A stretch of 50,000 nucleotides of DNA, from positions 12,540,038 to 12,590,037 of the forward strand of contig CM022667.1 of assembly GCA_012295275.1 (NCBI GenBank), given 5' to 3'. The stretch is from Chrysomallon squamiferum (Eukaryota > Mollusca > Gastropoda > Neomphalida > Peltospiridae). The position numbers and the translations under genes were made by a program. Positions 18,534 through 31,872 of the stretch are shown in pieces (the stretch's first letter is position 1; every line of letters begins with the position of its first letter). The notes under the pieces are model-generated. The model was given only the letters and a program-made list of their open reading frames with translations, was not told the origin of the DNA and did not search any database.

Positions 18534-21500
18534 GTATTTATTTATTTATAGTATCAAAGTGTAAAAAATTAATAATACAAATAATAAAAGAAATAAAAAT
18601 TAAATAATCCTAAAAAATCATTTACATCTGCCTTATCCTGAGACTGTTAGGAATTTGTTTTACAGTTTTATTCACAAAAACTGTCCAAAGATTAAACCTT
18701 GGTCTTTTCTCAGTTAGATTTTTAAACTCCTTTATCTTTTTCATGTCTTCTTCCTTTATTTTTATCTTTCTGTATTTGTTGCTTTATAACTTTTTAATGA
18801 TTTTTTTTTTTATAAAATTATTATTTTCAAGAATATCCTATTCCTGATGTTCAGAAGAGAGCAAAAGCATTTCAGAATTATCTTCATGCAAGACACCCAC
18901 CCATTGAACAGGATGAGCTGAGACTGAAAGCTAAAGAAATAGAAGAAAAGATGGATGCAGAGTGTAATATTGAAAATTTTCTAAATATTTTAATTAATTT
19001 TTTGGAATAAATTAAACTTTAAATTTTAATTTTTAGAATACACACACCTATACATGCATGTGTGTGTTATATATATATATATATATATTTGTATCTCAAA
19101 TAATGGATTATATCCTATTAATTAATTGTCAAACCAGACAGTATTATTGTGAAAATATATTCTCAAAGGGAGGCTGTATGCACTAATTTAATGTAACATG
19201 TGCAGATGAACTTTGTCACTTATATTTACTGAAGTATTTATTTGACTTTTCTCTGTGTCCAAATACATGTGTAATTGATTTTAATATTTATCATGTGTAT
19301 CTATCATGTAGATAGATAGACAGACAGATGGTTAAATGTATAAATAATATAGATAGATAGATTTAAATATATTTATCTGTATAAAGCTATATAGATATAT
19401 TTATCTATTTTGTGTGTGTGTGTGGCTATAGATAATAGATATGTTTAGTTTTTACATCCTTTTGTTGTAGCTAACATTGATTTATCTGCTCTGCCAGAAG
19501 ATGAATTGCAAAAAGAAGAACAAGAACGCAAAACCAAACTTATTCACAAACTTCGACAAACAATCTACAAGTGGAAACCACTGAAGTAAAGCTCTTATTT
19601 CAATAATGATATCTTTAAGATTTGTTTACTAATAAGTTGAATAAGTTGTGTTAATCATCTATGTTAGCTCTCTTTATTTATTCCTTATATGAGATATAAT
19701 TCACTTGTGAATTTTTGTATTAGTATTATGATTTTTATTATTATTAGTTTTATTATTATTTTATAAATACTGCTACTATTATCACTTGTAAGTTATGTTA
19801 TTGTCATTTATAATTTTATTATTCTTAATATTATTTATAAATTGTTACTGTTACAATTATTTTTATTAAGTATTATTAATACTGTTACAATTATTTATAA
19901 ATTGTTAATTACTAGTATTTGTTATTTTTAATTATGCTGTTGTTGGTGTTACTGTTTATTATTATTTTATTACTGTCAGTTTTGACGCTGTTGGTTCACT
20001 GTTGTACATGGTGTCTAGACTTCCTCAGGATTACAGTGTGATCTTAAAGTGTTTTTCTGAGGTACATTTTACTTTACTTCTATCTTGCAAAAACAAGCCT
20101 TTTTAAATAGTTTTCTTGTTTGTTTATGTTTGGTTTGTTTGGGGTTTTAGGGGGGGTTGTTACTTTTTTTTTATGTTTATCTTTTTGTAGCTAATATTTT
20201 GCATAAAAAATAAAACAAGCTTTAATGTCTTATGATAAGCTTATAGAAATTAATTATATTTTAATATTTTTATTTTATTTTATTTATTTTAGATTTGTAA
20301 ACGAGATCCCAAATTTCATCCAAGAAACCTTCTTGATCTTGGTTCAGGTTTAGGGTCTGTTATTTGGTAAGTCAGACAAATTTAAAAACTTTAATTTAAA
20401 ATAGTAAAACATAGTGTATTGAAACAAGACTTGCAAGCTTGAAATTTTAGTACAGAACAATGCCATGATCGGATTACAGACACACATCCAAATGTTTGAA
20501 CATATCATTTCATTACTAATTTATTTATTTTTATATATATATATATATATATAAACTTAATTTTTGTTTGTTGTTGTTACTTTTTTTTTTTTTTTTCACT
20601 ATCGAAGAATTAATTTTTAAATTTAAACATTTATGATATGAAGGAATTTATTTTAAAATTTGATGAAGACAATACGAAAAGACGTTTTATGTAATTTTGT
20701 TTCAAGTTTATTATCCAAGTTTTTTTAACATACACATGCATGCATGTTCACACATTGACACAAGCAAACTATATTACCCAAACACAATTTCATAACTGTA
20801 TACATAACCACTGCTGCATCTATATACATTTATCTCTTCTTTTTTGTTGTTGTTTTAATTTTCAGGGCAGCCAATGATGTGTGGAAGTCAAAGATTGTTG
20901 AGTATTACTGCATGGACAAGTCAGTAGATATCAGTACACTGGCCAGATTACTTCTTCAAGGTTTGATTGTGTTTCTCTTAAGATAATTCTTGCCAAAAAT
21001 AATTGTGTGCCTGCCTTATAAAAATAAGCTTAAGGAAAAGTTACAGGAATTTTTTTACTTCTTAAATGTCACTGTATATGTTTTTAAAAAAACGTATGTC
21101 AGCATAAAACAACAGTGTTCTGTTTTCAGATGGGGAGGAGCAGAAAGAAATGCAAATACCTGGAGTTTATTTCAGACAATTTCTCCCAGCTACACAACAG
21201 GTAAAAACAAATTTTTAAATTTCAGATTTGGGTCACATAATGCTGTTATTCTTATGGTTATTGTTATTCAGTCACAGGTTCACGAGTGGCTGAGAAAGGA
21301 AAGAAATACACAGGCTTCAATCTGCAAATGAATCATTTATGCTGTAGTCGTACATTATTGTTAGTAAAGGTTGGCGATAAAAACAATGGAAACAATTTTT
21401 CTTGAATGTGTAGAAAAGATGTTTAAGCCATTTGCTAGCATCACTGATAAAATATCTTATCAACACATAAAATGTGTATTTAGACTTAAGTATAGATCAA

Positions 21501-21632
21501 CTAGCAATAAATAAAAAAGTTACTTGCCAGTATTCAAAAATATATATATATATATATTTATACCAGCACTTATAAACTTTTAGTTATTACTTTCAGAACA
21601 CTTAATAATCTTTATATATTATTATTATTAAT

Positions 21633-21680
<48 letters not shown>

Positions 21681-24674
21681 ATTTCATCATTGTTTTCAGA
21701 ACACATTTGACATTGTGGTCAGCTGTTACACACTGCTGGAACAGCCGAACAGACAAGAGAGACTGGACTTGGTCCTCAATCTCTGGAAACTCACAGAGGA
21801 CTACCTGGTATGTAAAATCAGTTAATTAGTCCTCTATGTATAAGTGATATTAATAAAACCAATATTAAGAATGATTTTCTTTCAACATTGAACTAGTATT
21901 CAAATTTTAAAAATATTGGCTGTTTTATTTTTTTAATTTAATTTTATTTTCTGTCATAGGATTTTTTTCATTTATTTTTTCTTTATGGTTATATAAATAT
22001 CTGTTCACCATTATTTTAATACAGCTTTATTTTGTATTTTATTATTTATTTTATTAATTTATTTTAATATTCTTTATTACTGTTTTGTTTAGGTGCTTGT
22101 TGAAAATGGATCTATTCCAGGTTTTCGTCTTATATATGAAGCAAGAAATCACATCCTAGAAGTAAGTTGTGGAACATTTATTTATTTATTTATTTATAGA
22201 TCTATATTTGTAAAATATATTGTGCATTTAATTGTCTTTCTTTTTTTCTTTTTTTTTGCATTATTTTTAGCATTTTATTTATTAAATTTCTATAATTATT
22301 ACATAAGTTTTACAAAAACAAATTCATTAAAATTTTGCATTAAATTAAATCATTTCTGTTATTACATTTAATGGTTATTAAGATTTTCTAATAAAGATAT
22401 AAAAAATGCAATTATATCGATTTTATTGATTTCAGAACAATTGTTGATTATTTATTATAATGATTAAAGTATGAAGATCATTTTATAATCAGTTTATTTT
22501 CAGTTATTATTTAATTAGTTATTTTTATTATTCTTTCTTTACTCTTTTTAATTTTATTGATTTATTTTCATTGTGGAGAAGTGTTGTTTCCTAACCACGC
22601 ACACTTAATTAAATGATTAATGATTGTGATGATTCAGTACATTTTATCATTGTGCTGATTATTTAAGAATGATAAATGATTATTTTTTTCAGTCTCCAGA
22701 GTTCTGTAATGATGACAGTTTAGAAGGCCATGTGTTTGCTCCTGTAAGTAATGATTTTATTTATTTTTATTGAAAATTTTTTATATTTTGTAATTCTTTT
22801 TTTGTTATTGTTTATTTTTTGTCACATTTTTCTTTTTTTTTTTTTTTTTGTTTGTTTTATATAAGAAATACTGGTGTCTTTTAATTAAATTAATTTATCT
22901 TTTTTTTTTTTTTTTTTTTTTTCAACTTTCAATTGTCATTGTATTTCAGTGGATTTTTGTTTGCTTAATTTTAATAGGTTTCAGGGGTTTTGGTTTTTTT
23001 TTTGTAAAGATACAACAATTATTTTTTATTTGGGGAGGTTGTACTTATTTTATTATTATTATATTCTGTTATATTATTGTTTTATTTTAATCCACTATTT
23101 TATATTCCCAAACCCTGATTTTATTTTATTTCTTTTATTTATTTAAATTATTTTTTTTAATGTATTTAAATTTATTATCTTTATTTATTTTTTTTAATTA
23201 TTATATTTGACAATGTTATTTACTTATTTATTTATTTTGTTTTATCAGTATTTTAATTGATTTGATTTTATTTCATTCCATTTATATTTTATTTATTTTT
23301 TATTTGTTCCAGTGCCCACATGATCAGGCTTGTCCTCGACTTACAAAAAGGGAATTCCATGTTTTTTTCAAGTTGATTACAGACCACTAAAAGTTTTACA
23401 GGTAATAAAATAATAGTTTCTTGATATTTTAAATAATTTTAAATTTTGTGGGGTCTGTGTAATAAATTTTAATTCATTTGTTGTCATTAGAATCAAAATT
23501 ATCAGAAAAATGTTCCTTTGAATTTAATAGTAGAAAGTTACTATTATTATTACAAAAAGGTGCTTTAGAGAGTTATGTATTTAGTTCACAAGAGGGAAAA
23601 AGATTATGTATAAAATAATATAAAGAAAGAAGAAATATTTATTTTTGATTTGGTCATTCATGCTGGAATAGAGTGGCCGTGTGTGTGTGTGTTGGTTTTT
23701 TAATTAAGTTGTTTGTCATTATTTATTTATTTCCAGAAAGGAGACAGTAAACTGTCAGAAAGATACAGCTATGTCATCTTTAAAAAAGGAAAAAGAACAG
23801 AAAGTAAGTTACAAAGAAATTGTGTTTTTTACTATTCTGTCATTTTATTTACATGAACCAAAACCTATTTTTTTTTTTTTTTGATGGTTGTTGGTGGGAT
23901 ATTTTGTTATTTTTGGCTGTTTAAATAATAGAAGAATATTATTTTTTTCTTTCTTCGTTTATTTATATTTTATTATTATTATTTTTTTTTTCAGCATCTG
24001 GCTGGCCCAGGGTTGTACAGGAAGTGACAAAAGCCTCAAAACATATCCACTGTCATCTCTGCTGTCCTAGTGGCCAACTCCATCACGAAATTCTAACACA
24101 GAAGAGAAACGGAAAGTGAGTTGTTTAAATAAATTAATGAACACTTTTAACATTAACAACCATAATAAAACAAACATGCAACCTTTATGACAGGTTAGAG
24201 CCATTGGCATTTAATATATTCATAAAATATCTTACAATCTTTTTAGTTTTTATTTTCTCTCTTAAGGTTGTGTATTTATTATATTTGATTCATATATATT
24301 TAGTTGCCACCGATTTTTTAAAATTAATTTTCACAATTTGTTTTGTACCTATATCTTTACAGATATCTCATTGTTAGATATTTTAAAATTTTCATTTATC
24401 ACATTAATTTAGATTTACATTTAAATTATTTTTTTTTTTAAATTATTTTTTTAATTCTATTCACAGAGATCTGTACCAGAGTGTTCGGTACACAAGCTGG
24501 GGAGATTTTCTTCCTGTACGGTTGTCAGCGTCTTCACCAGAAACACCAGATAATAACAGACACACTGATAAACAGACATTAAACAGAGACAAAAAATCAG
24601 AAGAAGAAAATAACACAACAGATTCAGAAACAAGTGATGGAGAGACAGACCAGACAAAAGAAAAAAAAATTTAA
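17623..24674 (+). CDS. METTL17: METTL17 (mitochondrial Rsm22-type ribosome assembly factor), with a 1-base frameshift in exon 12
   Basis: Mitochondrial methyltransferase-fold protein that binds the small mitoribosomal subunit. Exons: 17623-17712, 18274-18412, 18832-18963, 19471-19585, 19980-20061, 20293-20366, 20866-20960, 21130-21200, 21700-21807, 22093-22161, 22693-22743, 23313-23401, 23737-23803, 23995-24115, 24467-24674. About 503 residues once the break is allowed for; human is about 456. Landmarks: SAM motif I LLDLGSGLGSVIWAA near 199-213; VVSCYTLLEQP; LVENGSIPG; the Fe-S Cys region CPHDQACPRLT at about 343-353; HIHCHLCC at about 412-418; SWGDFLPV near the end, then a polar Glu/Thr/Lys tail. 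Exon 12 is 89 bases where 90 are needed between phase-0 introns. It reads into a stop, while the +1-corrected frame (PCFFQVDYRPL) matches the family. The exon 2 acceptor was placed at 18273 for frame; a stronger-looking AG at 18264-18265 would break it. Confidence 0.94.
21634..21681 (+). repeat. (TTG)n repeat in METTL17 intron 8
   Basis: A clean TTG/TGT triplet run ending about 20 bases before the acceptor of the 21700-21807 exon. It makes a false poly-Leu lead-in to that exon. Confidence 0.9.
23345..23349 (+). other. METTL17: likely 1-base deletion site in METTL17 exon 12
   Basis: A five-A run in ACAAAAAGGG. Up to here the frame gives CPHDQACPRLT; downstream only the next frame gives the conserved PCFFQVDYRPL, and the unshifted frame stops at TAA about 40 bases later. 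One extra base in this run, or in the neighbouring G or T runs before 23370, restores both the frame and the expected 90-base exon. Confidence 0.8.
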
Positions 24675-26974
24675 CGGATCGATTTGTCTTTCATACTTCT
24701 AGATTGTGGAGTAGATACACAAAAGGAAACATTTTGTTCAATGTGATTTTTCAAACTGCTATGGAGATTTTGAGATTATTCACAATTCTAAAATGCTGTG
24801 CTACCCATATTAAATTTTTAAAACAAGTTTAATACATCATTATTTAACTGGGTATAAATTTCACCATTAAGCCCTTCACATTGTTTATGTTTTCCCCATC
24901 ATTTCTTTCTTGTTAAGTTCCTCGTTTGATTAGGTTTACCATATTTTGGCTGTAAGAATTAAATAAGATATTTAAAAATTAGATATGACTAAAAACATTT
25001 TAAGAGTGTGTTGTATAATTTGTTAATGAACTTATTTAAACAGTGTGTTTATTTATTTTATCAAATTTCTTTCTGCAGTTTGTTACTTAACAAATAAATT
25101 CAATTTTCATAAATCAGAATATTGCCAAAGGAAAAAAAAAAATGTACATCATTTCAAAATAAAATATTTATGTACTCTGCCATATTTGAAGAAGTGCTGA
25201 GTTGTTTTCTTGCTTTTTTTTCTTTTTCTAAAATTCAACATTATTTATAACAATGTTAAATTTATTATAAATAATTATAAAATAACATTAAACTGACACA
25301 AAATCGTGATGTAATTTGCTCTTTATTCTAATACTGTCATTCAGTATGCTATACTGATGGTCAGGTTTGGTTTCTCGATATTCAAATGTGGCTAATTTAT
25401 ACTTATTACTTTGGAAAATGGTCAACATTTATGTGCAATTGATGTAAAAAATAATATTAAATTTATAAAAATGTGTTTACTGTACTAAAATTTTTTTAAA
25501 ATCAGTTGCAAAAACTTTGTGCTGTTTAAACTGGTTCTTAAAGATTAATTAAATTAATTGGTTGTATGTTAAAAGAGATATCAGTCAAGTCATTTGTCAG
25601 AACTAAAAAGACAATTCTAGCTAATCAGGTTAATATTTGATTATATCAGATTCGTCAAACATTATCCCTAAATTGATCAACAAAAAAGAAAAAGTGACTG
25701 GAAGCGCAATTAATATTTAGCCTAATATTGAAATACATTTTCACAAAATTCTAGTGTTCTAGAGATATAAATTGAAATGTAGAACACTTAACTAACTATA
25801 AGCTAAATATTTTGTAAAATATTTCGGTCAACATTTTAATAAATATTAATAAATATGCATATAGTCATTAGATATGCCTTTTTAGAGATGTAATAACGCA
25901 ATGATCGTATTAATTTATTTTTTAGTCTTAGTATTTTTATTTATTTTGTGCATATTTGTTAAAACGCCAGGAGCAGAATCAAATGACATCAAGAAGGTTA
26001 TCTTCATCAAATGAATATAAACATGAAACTGACTAAGTGTGATTTTGAAAGCTAAACTCGGTGATGAATAAAAATAATAAATGATTAATGAACAATTTAA
26101 AAATTATCTTTTTGCTAATGTTTAAATTAGGCGAAACTGTTGATCATATGCTAATTATATATATATCCGTTTCAATACAATAAAGATACTCATGCAGTAT
26201 ACTATAATATCTCCAGGCATAAATACAAACAGATTTTTACTTTAATTTAATTTCATTTCATTTCTTATAAATTGAACCTGAAGGTAAGCCATTACTTTTC
26301 TTCTTTAATTTTCTGAATGAGCACCACAATGGGACAGACTCAAATGCAACAAAATTATCACTACGGTGAACAAGATGCACATAAAAGTCTAAAGTGCATC
26401 GCAAGTGTCATAAGACGTTATTTAATTATTATATCACAGGTTACAATACCTTTCTGGATTAGACAGAAAGAGCGAACGTTTTTGAGGACACGTAGGCTTC
26501 GGTAACACTAACAGAAGACTGAATAAGGTGAAAGAATCTACTCAGCACTTGGCATGATAAATTAAATATTAAATTCTACCACAATATTGTTATTAATTTG
26601 TCTTTTGCACCATGTAAATAATCTATTAGCGTTAGTCAGTCTATATTATTTAATTCAGTGTACAAATATATATATATATAATTACACTACTGCGCCAATA
26701 ACTACGTCGCTGAATGAATAATGTTCATGGGGGTTAGTAGGTTACCGTATTTATGACGGAAAATGTACCGGTACAGTAGTACTTGCGTTAAAGTGATACT
26801 GTATTATTTTTAAAAACAGTGACTGCATCAGCAACAATCAAAAATATATAAATAGTAATGAATAAATAAATTAATATATATCAATAAAAGATTTTTCTTT
26901 TCTTTTTTTTTTAATTGTTAGACATAAGTTAACTAACACTCTCAAAGTTTTCTTTATATTAATTTTTTTAACAG
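24675..26974 (+). other. METTL17 3' flank and intergenic space before the FMO gene
   Basis: AT-rich unique-looking DNA with AATAAA-type signals, for example near 25092 and 25160, that could end the METTL17 transcript. No further gene was recognised. A 62-codon ORF at 26317-26505 has no family resemblance. A short TA run lies near 26667. Confidence 0.6.
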
Positions 26975-26983
26975 AAATCTACG

Positions 26984-26998
26984 ATGTTCAACGCCTAG
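26984..26998 (+). promoter_or_regulatory. 5-codon upstream ORF directly before the FMO start
   Basis: ATG, three codons and TAG, ending one base before the FMO ATG at 27000. Both lie in an exon whose acceptor AG is at 26973-26974. If the transcript contains it, ribosomes would have to re-initiate or leak past it, which could dampen FMO translation. A role is inference. Confidence 0.5.
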
Positions 26999-26999
26999 G

Positions 27000-29900
27000 A
27001 TGATTCGTGTTGCTGTAGTGGGAGCAGGTGCTGGTGGGCTGTGTGCCCTGCGACACCTCTGTGGAAAACCAGAGATATTCGATCCTGTTTGCTTCGAGCA
27101 GAGTAACAGAGTCGGAGGAACATGGGTTTACACAGACCAGACAGGCACTGATCAGTATGGCATGCCCATATTTTCCAGCATGTACAAAAATTTAAAGTAA
27201 GCATAATAAGTAAGACATGAGTGTTGACTAATCATACTGATATAATGGGGTAAATATTTCAAAAATTTATTTGATTTTTTTAGGCATTTTCTTAGTACAA
27301 CATTTTATAACCATATTTCAGATTTTCCAAAGCTGTTATTTTTCGTATCAAATATGATTACAAAGAAACCCTTTGTAAATGATAACCAATTAGATTATTT
27401 TAATTTAACACCTGATATTTCAGGAAATGATATATCTATTATGTTATGTGAGGTAGCTAGAAAGGTATTATTTTTCTGTCATAAAGTTACCTCAGACATA
27501 CACACATATACAGACATTACATTCTCATAGTGAAAATTCAATTACAAAATGGGACTTTTTAATTTTACAACTGGTGATTATTATTGAAAATGCAAGAGTT
27601 TGTTTTAAATAGTGAAGAACAAATTGTTGTGGAAGCAGAATAAATTATTTTAGTATTTATTATTCTGCTTTCTGAATTGGTGTATTCTGAAACAAATATA
27701 TATTCTAGTATATATTAAGATATGTTCTTCTTCTTTGTCGAATGCTATATGTTAGCAATTTAACCAAATAAAAATTAACAAATTTCATAAACTTTCTTCA
27801 ACATTTTAAAATCATTATGTTTCATTTATCTTCATTTTATGCATATTATTATTATTATTATTAACCAGAACAAATTTGCCAAAAGAGACAATGGCATTCC
27901 TAGATTTTCCATTTAACAAGAATCTTCCATCTTTTGTTGAGAGTGACGATGTTTTGAAATACTTGGAGGATTATGCTAATCACTTTGATGTGGTCAAAAA
28001 TATTAAGGTAAATTATTTTTTTTAAATTTATTCATATATGTTCGTACTTTTGTTTTTTAGTGATGAAACAAATGGCTCACCTGTATTAATTATAAATAAA
28101 TACAACAAAATCTTTCTGTCTATCTCTTAAAAAGACTGATAGGCTTCATAACTTTCCCTCACACACACAAAACCAGGAAAAGACTAACAAGAACAACAAC
28201 TCAGATTGATGGTTTTGTTTTCAGTAAGATATGTATTTATTATTATATATTCATTATTTTCAGTTTTTCAAATATGTTCAGAATATTAAGCCAATTCAAG
28301 AAGAACGGATCAAAGGGAAATGGGAGGTAACCTACAATGATGTCAGAAATAAGATGGAAATTTCTACTGACATTTTCGATGGTGTTATTGTCTGCAATGG
28401 GTAAGTTTTCAAAAGTTCAAAATTCAATTTGTATAATTTGATGTAATTTATTTTATGTTATCTTTTGTGTTTTATTTATTTATTTTTTTAATGAAAAAAT
28501 TTCACAATAAGTCTGTAAATATTTTCAAAAGAGATGATAGAAAATGTCACTGAAATCGTAGAATACACACCTACCCCATAAGATCAAAAACATTAGTAAA
28601 ATAAAATAAAATAAAATAAAATAAAATAAAATAAAATAAAATAAAATAAAATAAAATAAAATAAAATAAAATAAAATAAAATAAAATAAAATGAATTAAT
28701 TAAATGAAATGAAATAAAAATACTAGATGCAGAAAAATTAGTAATAATGAAAAAATGATGGATAATTCAAAAAAGTAAAATGAAAATAACAAGAAATACC
28801 ACAAACCTACAACAGGAAATAAATAAACATAGATGTCTTGGTATTATCCAGCTGGTGCCTTTTCTTTAATGTTTAATTTCACTTGTGATTAAATATTTCT
28901 AATCTGAAATTTGTTTCAAAGGAGTGAACTGACTTCATTTTCCTGTAAATGGAATGATAAGCAAGGATTAATTTCTAACTTTTTGTTTCAGCCATTATTC
29001 AGTTCCTCTTATTCCAGAAATAGAGGGGATGGAGAGTTTCAAAGGGAAGATAATCCATAGCCACAATTACAGAGAAACGTCACCATTTAAAAACCAAAGA
29101 GTTGTCTGCCTTGGTGCTGCCTCCTCAGGAAATGATATAGCCATTATGTTAAGTGAGGTAGCTAGTAAGGTATTGTTTTTCAGTCATAAAGTTATCCTTA
29201 CAGACATGCACACACAGCCATTCATGCACTCATACTGACATACAAACACACTGGAAAAAACACACACATGCACATAATTACATACATTTGGATACATATC
29301 CAACAACCCAAATATTCCAATACAAGTGTTGACTTTATTTTTTTATATTTTTCAAACAAAATAAAAATTACCATTACTAACAATAATTTAACAAGATCCT
29401 ATTTTATTTGTAAAATTTGAACTTAAATAATTTAGTATTACTACTAATAATAGTGAATCTTTATTATTCATGTGTATTAAATATTTTGAAATGTTTTCTA
29501 TATTAATTCAGGTATATTTAAGTCACAACAAAGGGACTCTGAAAAGTAAGTTTCCAGACAGAGTAGAGATGAAACCAGGAATCCAGTGTTTGAAGGAGAA
29601 CTCGGTGGTTTTCCGCGGAGGAGAAGAAAAAGAAATAGATGCCCTAATTTTATGCACCGGTTACAGATACACCTTTCCCTTTCTTTCTGACGAGTGTAAA
29701 CTGGACATAACTGATGAGAGAGTCACACCGCTGTACAAACACATTGTTCACACAAAATTTCCTTCTTTATTCTTCATAGGTGTCTGTAAAGTTATCTGTC
29801 CTTTTCCCCACTTTGATATGCAGGTTCAGTTTGCTTTGTCGGTGCTCCAAGGAACGACAGAATTACCAACCAAAGAAGAAATGGACAGTGATATCGAGGC

Positions 29901-30135
29901 TGATTTCAAAAAGAGGCAGGAACAGGGATTACCATGGAGACATGCCCATCACATGAGAGAGAGGCAGTGGGGATATAATGATGAACTGGCAGCCATTGCA
30001 AAGTGTGAGCCTGTGCCTAGATATGTCGAAACTCTTTATAAATATGTTGAGACAGACAGAGCAACAAATATTTTGAATTACAAGAAGAAAAATTATAAAA
30101 TTACTGGTCCTGATACATTTGAAGAAGTGAAATAA
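27000..30135 (+). CDS. flavin-containing monooxygenase (FMO)
   Basis: FAD- and NADPH-dependent oxygenase of N- or S-containing substrates. Exons: 27000-27196, 27869-28007, 28264-28400, 28992-29169, 29512-30135; 1275 bases, 424 residues, the short form seen in many invertebrates and in plant GS-OX types. Landmarks: FAD motif VAVVGAGAGGL at 4-14; VGGTW; the FMO signature FxGxxxHxxxY as FKGKIIHSHNY at 174-184; the NADPH motif LGAASSGND at 198-206, with Ala in place of the usual second Gly; LCTGY at 264-268 in place of FATGY. The start is the first ATG giving the FAD fold directly at the N-terminus. An acceptor at 26973-26974 implies an untranslated exon upstream. No C-terminal membrane anchor was seen, so it may be soluble or ER-lumenal face independent. 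The family is firm; the substrate is unknown. Confidence 0.95.
27340..27530 (+). pseudogene. decayed partial copy of FMO exon 4 inside FMO intron 1
   Basis: 27421-27510 aligns closely with 29126-29212, the 3' end of exon 4 plus the start of its intron: shared CAGGAAATGATAT, GTGAGGTAGCTAG, the AAG|GTATT donor, and CATAAAGTTA beyond it. Resemblance fades upstream to about 27340, where indels and stops break the frame. The last 14 codons before the donor stay open. The intron sequence is included, so this is a DNA-level duplication and not a retrocopy. Confidence 0.75.
28597..28692 (+). repeat. (AAATA)n pentamer array in FMO intron 3
   Basis: A clean AAATA/ATAAA array of about 19 units. Unlike the CT-bearing tracts elsewhere, it is A-rich on the transcript strand. 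Confidence 0.9.
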
Positions 30136-30838
30136 ATGATAATTATGTATTTCTGTTTTATAAAAATATAAAACTATTCAAAGTGTGAGCAAAAACATCA
30201 TGAACAGAATATACATAGATACATAACATACAAACATACATACATATATACATACATATTGTTTGAGTTAAATTAATCAGATAACATTTGATTACGTTTA
30301 TGCAAGATTTTCACTTCCTGTCATATTTACAGTCATTTCTTTGAATAGATATTCAGAGCTAAACCAGTATTGCTTAAACTCAGGTAAAAATAATAATGTG
30401 CTTTATATTTTATATTTCTAGTCTTTATATTTAGTATACACATATATATATATATTTAAAATATATGTGTGGATATTATCATATGTTATATGAAATATAC
30501 ATAAACATGCACATGCACACACACACATACAATTTCAGAACGTTAAGGGAGTTATTTATTTTTGTGACGGACTAGGTAAAAAATATTTTTTTCTGTTTGT
30601 GTTTGTGTTTGTGTGTGTGTGTGTGTGTGTATACCTTTAGAAATATTGTTTATGTAATAATTTATAATGTTTCTTTTTTAAAGATGGAAATCATTTATCA
30701 CACATTTATTTTATCCCACTTTAAATCAGTCTTTCAACTACATTTTTAACAAAATTTTTATAATTTTTATTGAAATTAATATTTATTGTTTTAAAATTAT
30801 TTAATATGTCTTTATCATTGGCAGGTTCAGTAATAATA

Positions 30839-30878
<40 letters not shown>

Positions 30879-31182
30879 GTAATAATAAATAAATAAATAA
30901 ACCAGAATTTATATATATATAATTGTTTGGGATAGAGGATCCAGTAAATGTTTTTACAGATGGGCGTGTTTAGGCAAATAGCTGTTTAAATACACTGAGA
31001 TAAATATATAGGTTAATATATATTTATACATATACACACACATATAGTCATCGTTTGCATATGTATGAATATATATAAGAGAAAGCGAAAAAATAAATTA
31101 AGAAAAAAGAGTAACTTGTATTGTTTTTATTTATTCCTTTTCCTTTTTATTGTGATTTTTCAATCCTCTGACGTAATCACGC

Positions 31183-31278
<96 letters not shown>

Positions 31279-31872
31279 TTTCATCACAGAATAACTGACA
31301 TGTTGATGTAATTTACTGTCGGTGCGTATTTAAAGTCGATTACGAATGAGAAAAAAAACCTGTTAATATTTATTCATTGAGCCAAGATGCCGGATCATAT
31401 CAATAACACAAAGCAGAAAACGTTTTTGAAAAGTTTAATCATGCAGTTTCGATTTGCACATGAGACGAGATACTTCTGATGTTTTGCTCTATAGCTACAG
31501 AAGAAAACAAACCCAAAATAGCGTAAGAACAAATAAAAACATAAAAGAAACCAGTGTATTATATCGATTATCTAAAACAACGCAAGGTGGGGATTATAGA
31601 ATGCAAATTTAATTTCCCTTCTTGAGGTATTCATAGTCATCTGACGTACCTGTCTATGAAGATGAAATCTGTGCTTTCTGTCAGAACGTATGACATATCT
31701 GACAGCAGTGAAAGTAATGGACTAAAGCGATATTAAAATAAATTTGCAGGGTCAGTCTGTGTAGATTTTTATCAAGTGATAATATTAATATTCGGTGTAC
31801 TAAATGCCCAGGAAATTATTACAGGAAAAAAACTTCTCGTATATTGATTATAAAAACCTTCCCCCCACCATG
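30136..31872. other. intergenic space between the FMO and ICK gene A
   Basis: AT-rich sequence with short CA/TG runs near 30515 and 30605-30630, an (ATA)n run at about 30838-30873 and the long CT tract at 31185-31275. AAATAAA overlaps the FMO stop and may serve its 3' end. No coding region was recognised. Confidence 0.65.
31185..31275 (+). repeat. pure (CT)n microsatellite
   Basis: An uninterrupted CT tract about 1.05 kb upstream of the putative start of ICK gene A. CT tracts near promoters can bind GAGA-type factors; that role here is speculation. Confidence 0.95.

Noticed and set aside
26317-26505. 62-codon plus ORF upstream of the FMO
   Set aside because: No family resemblance or splice context.
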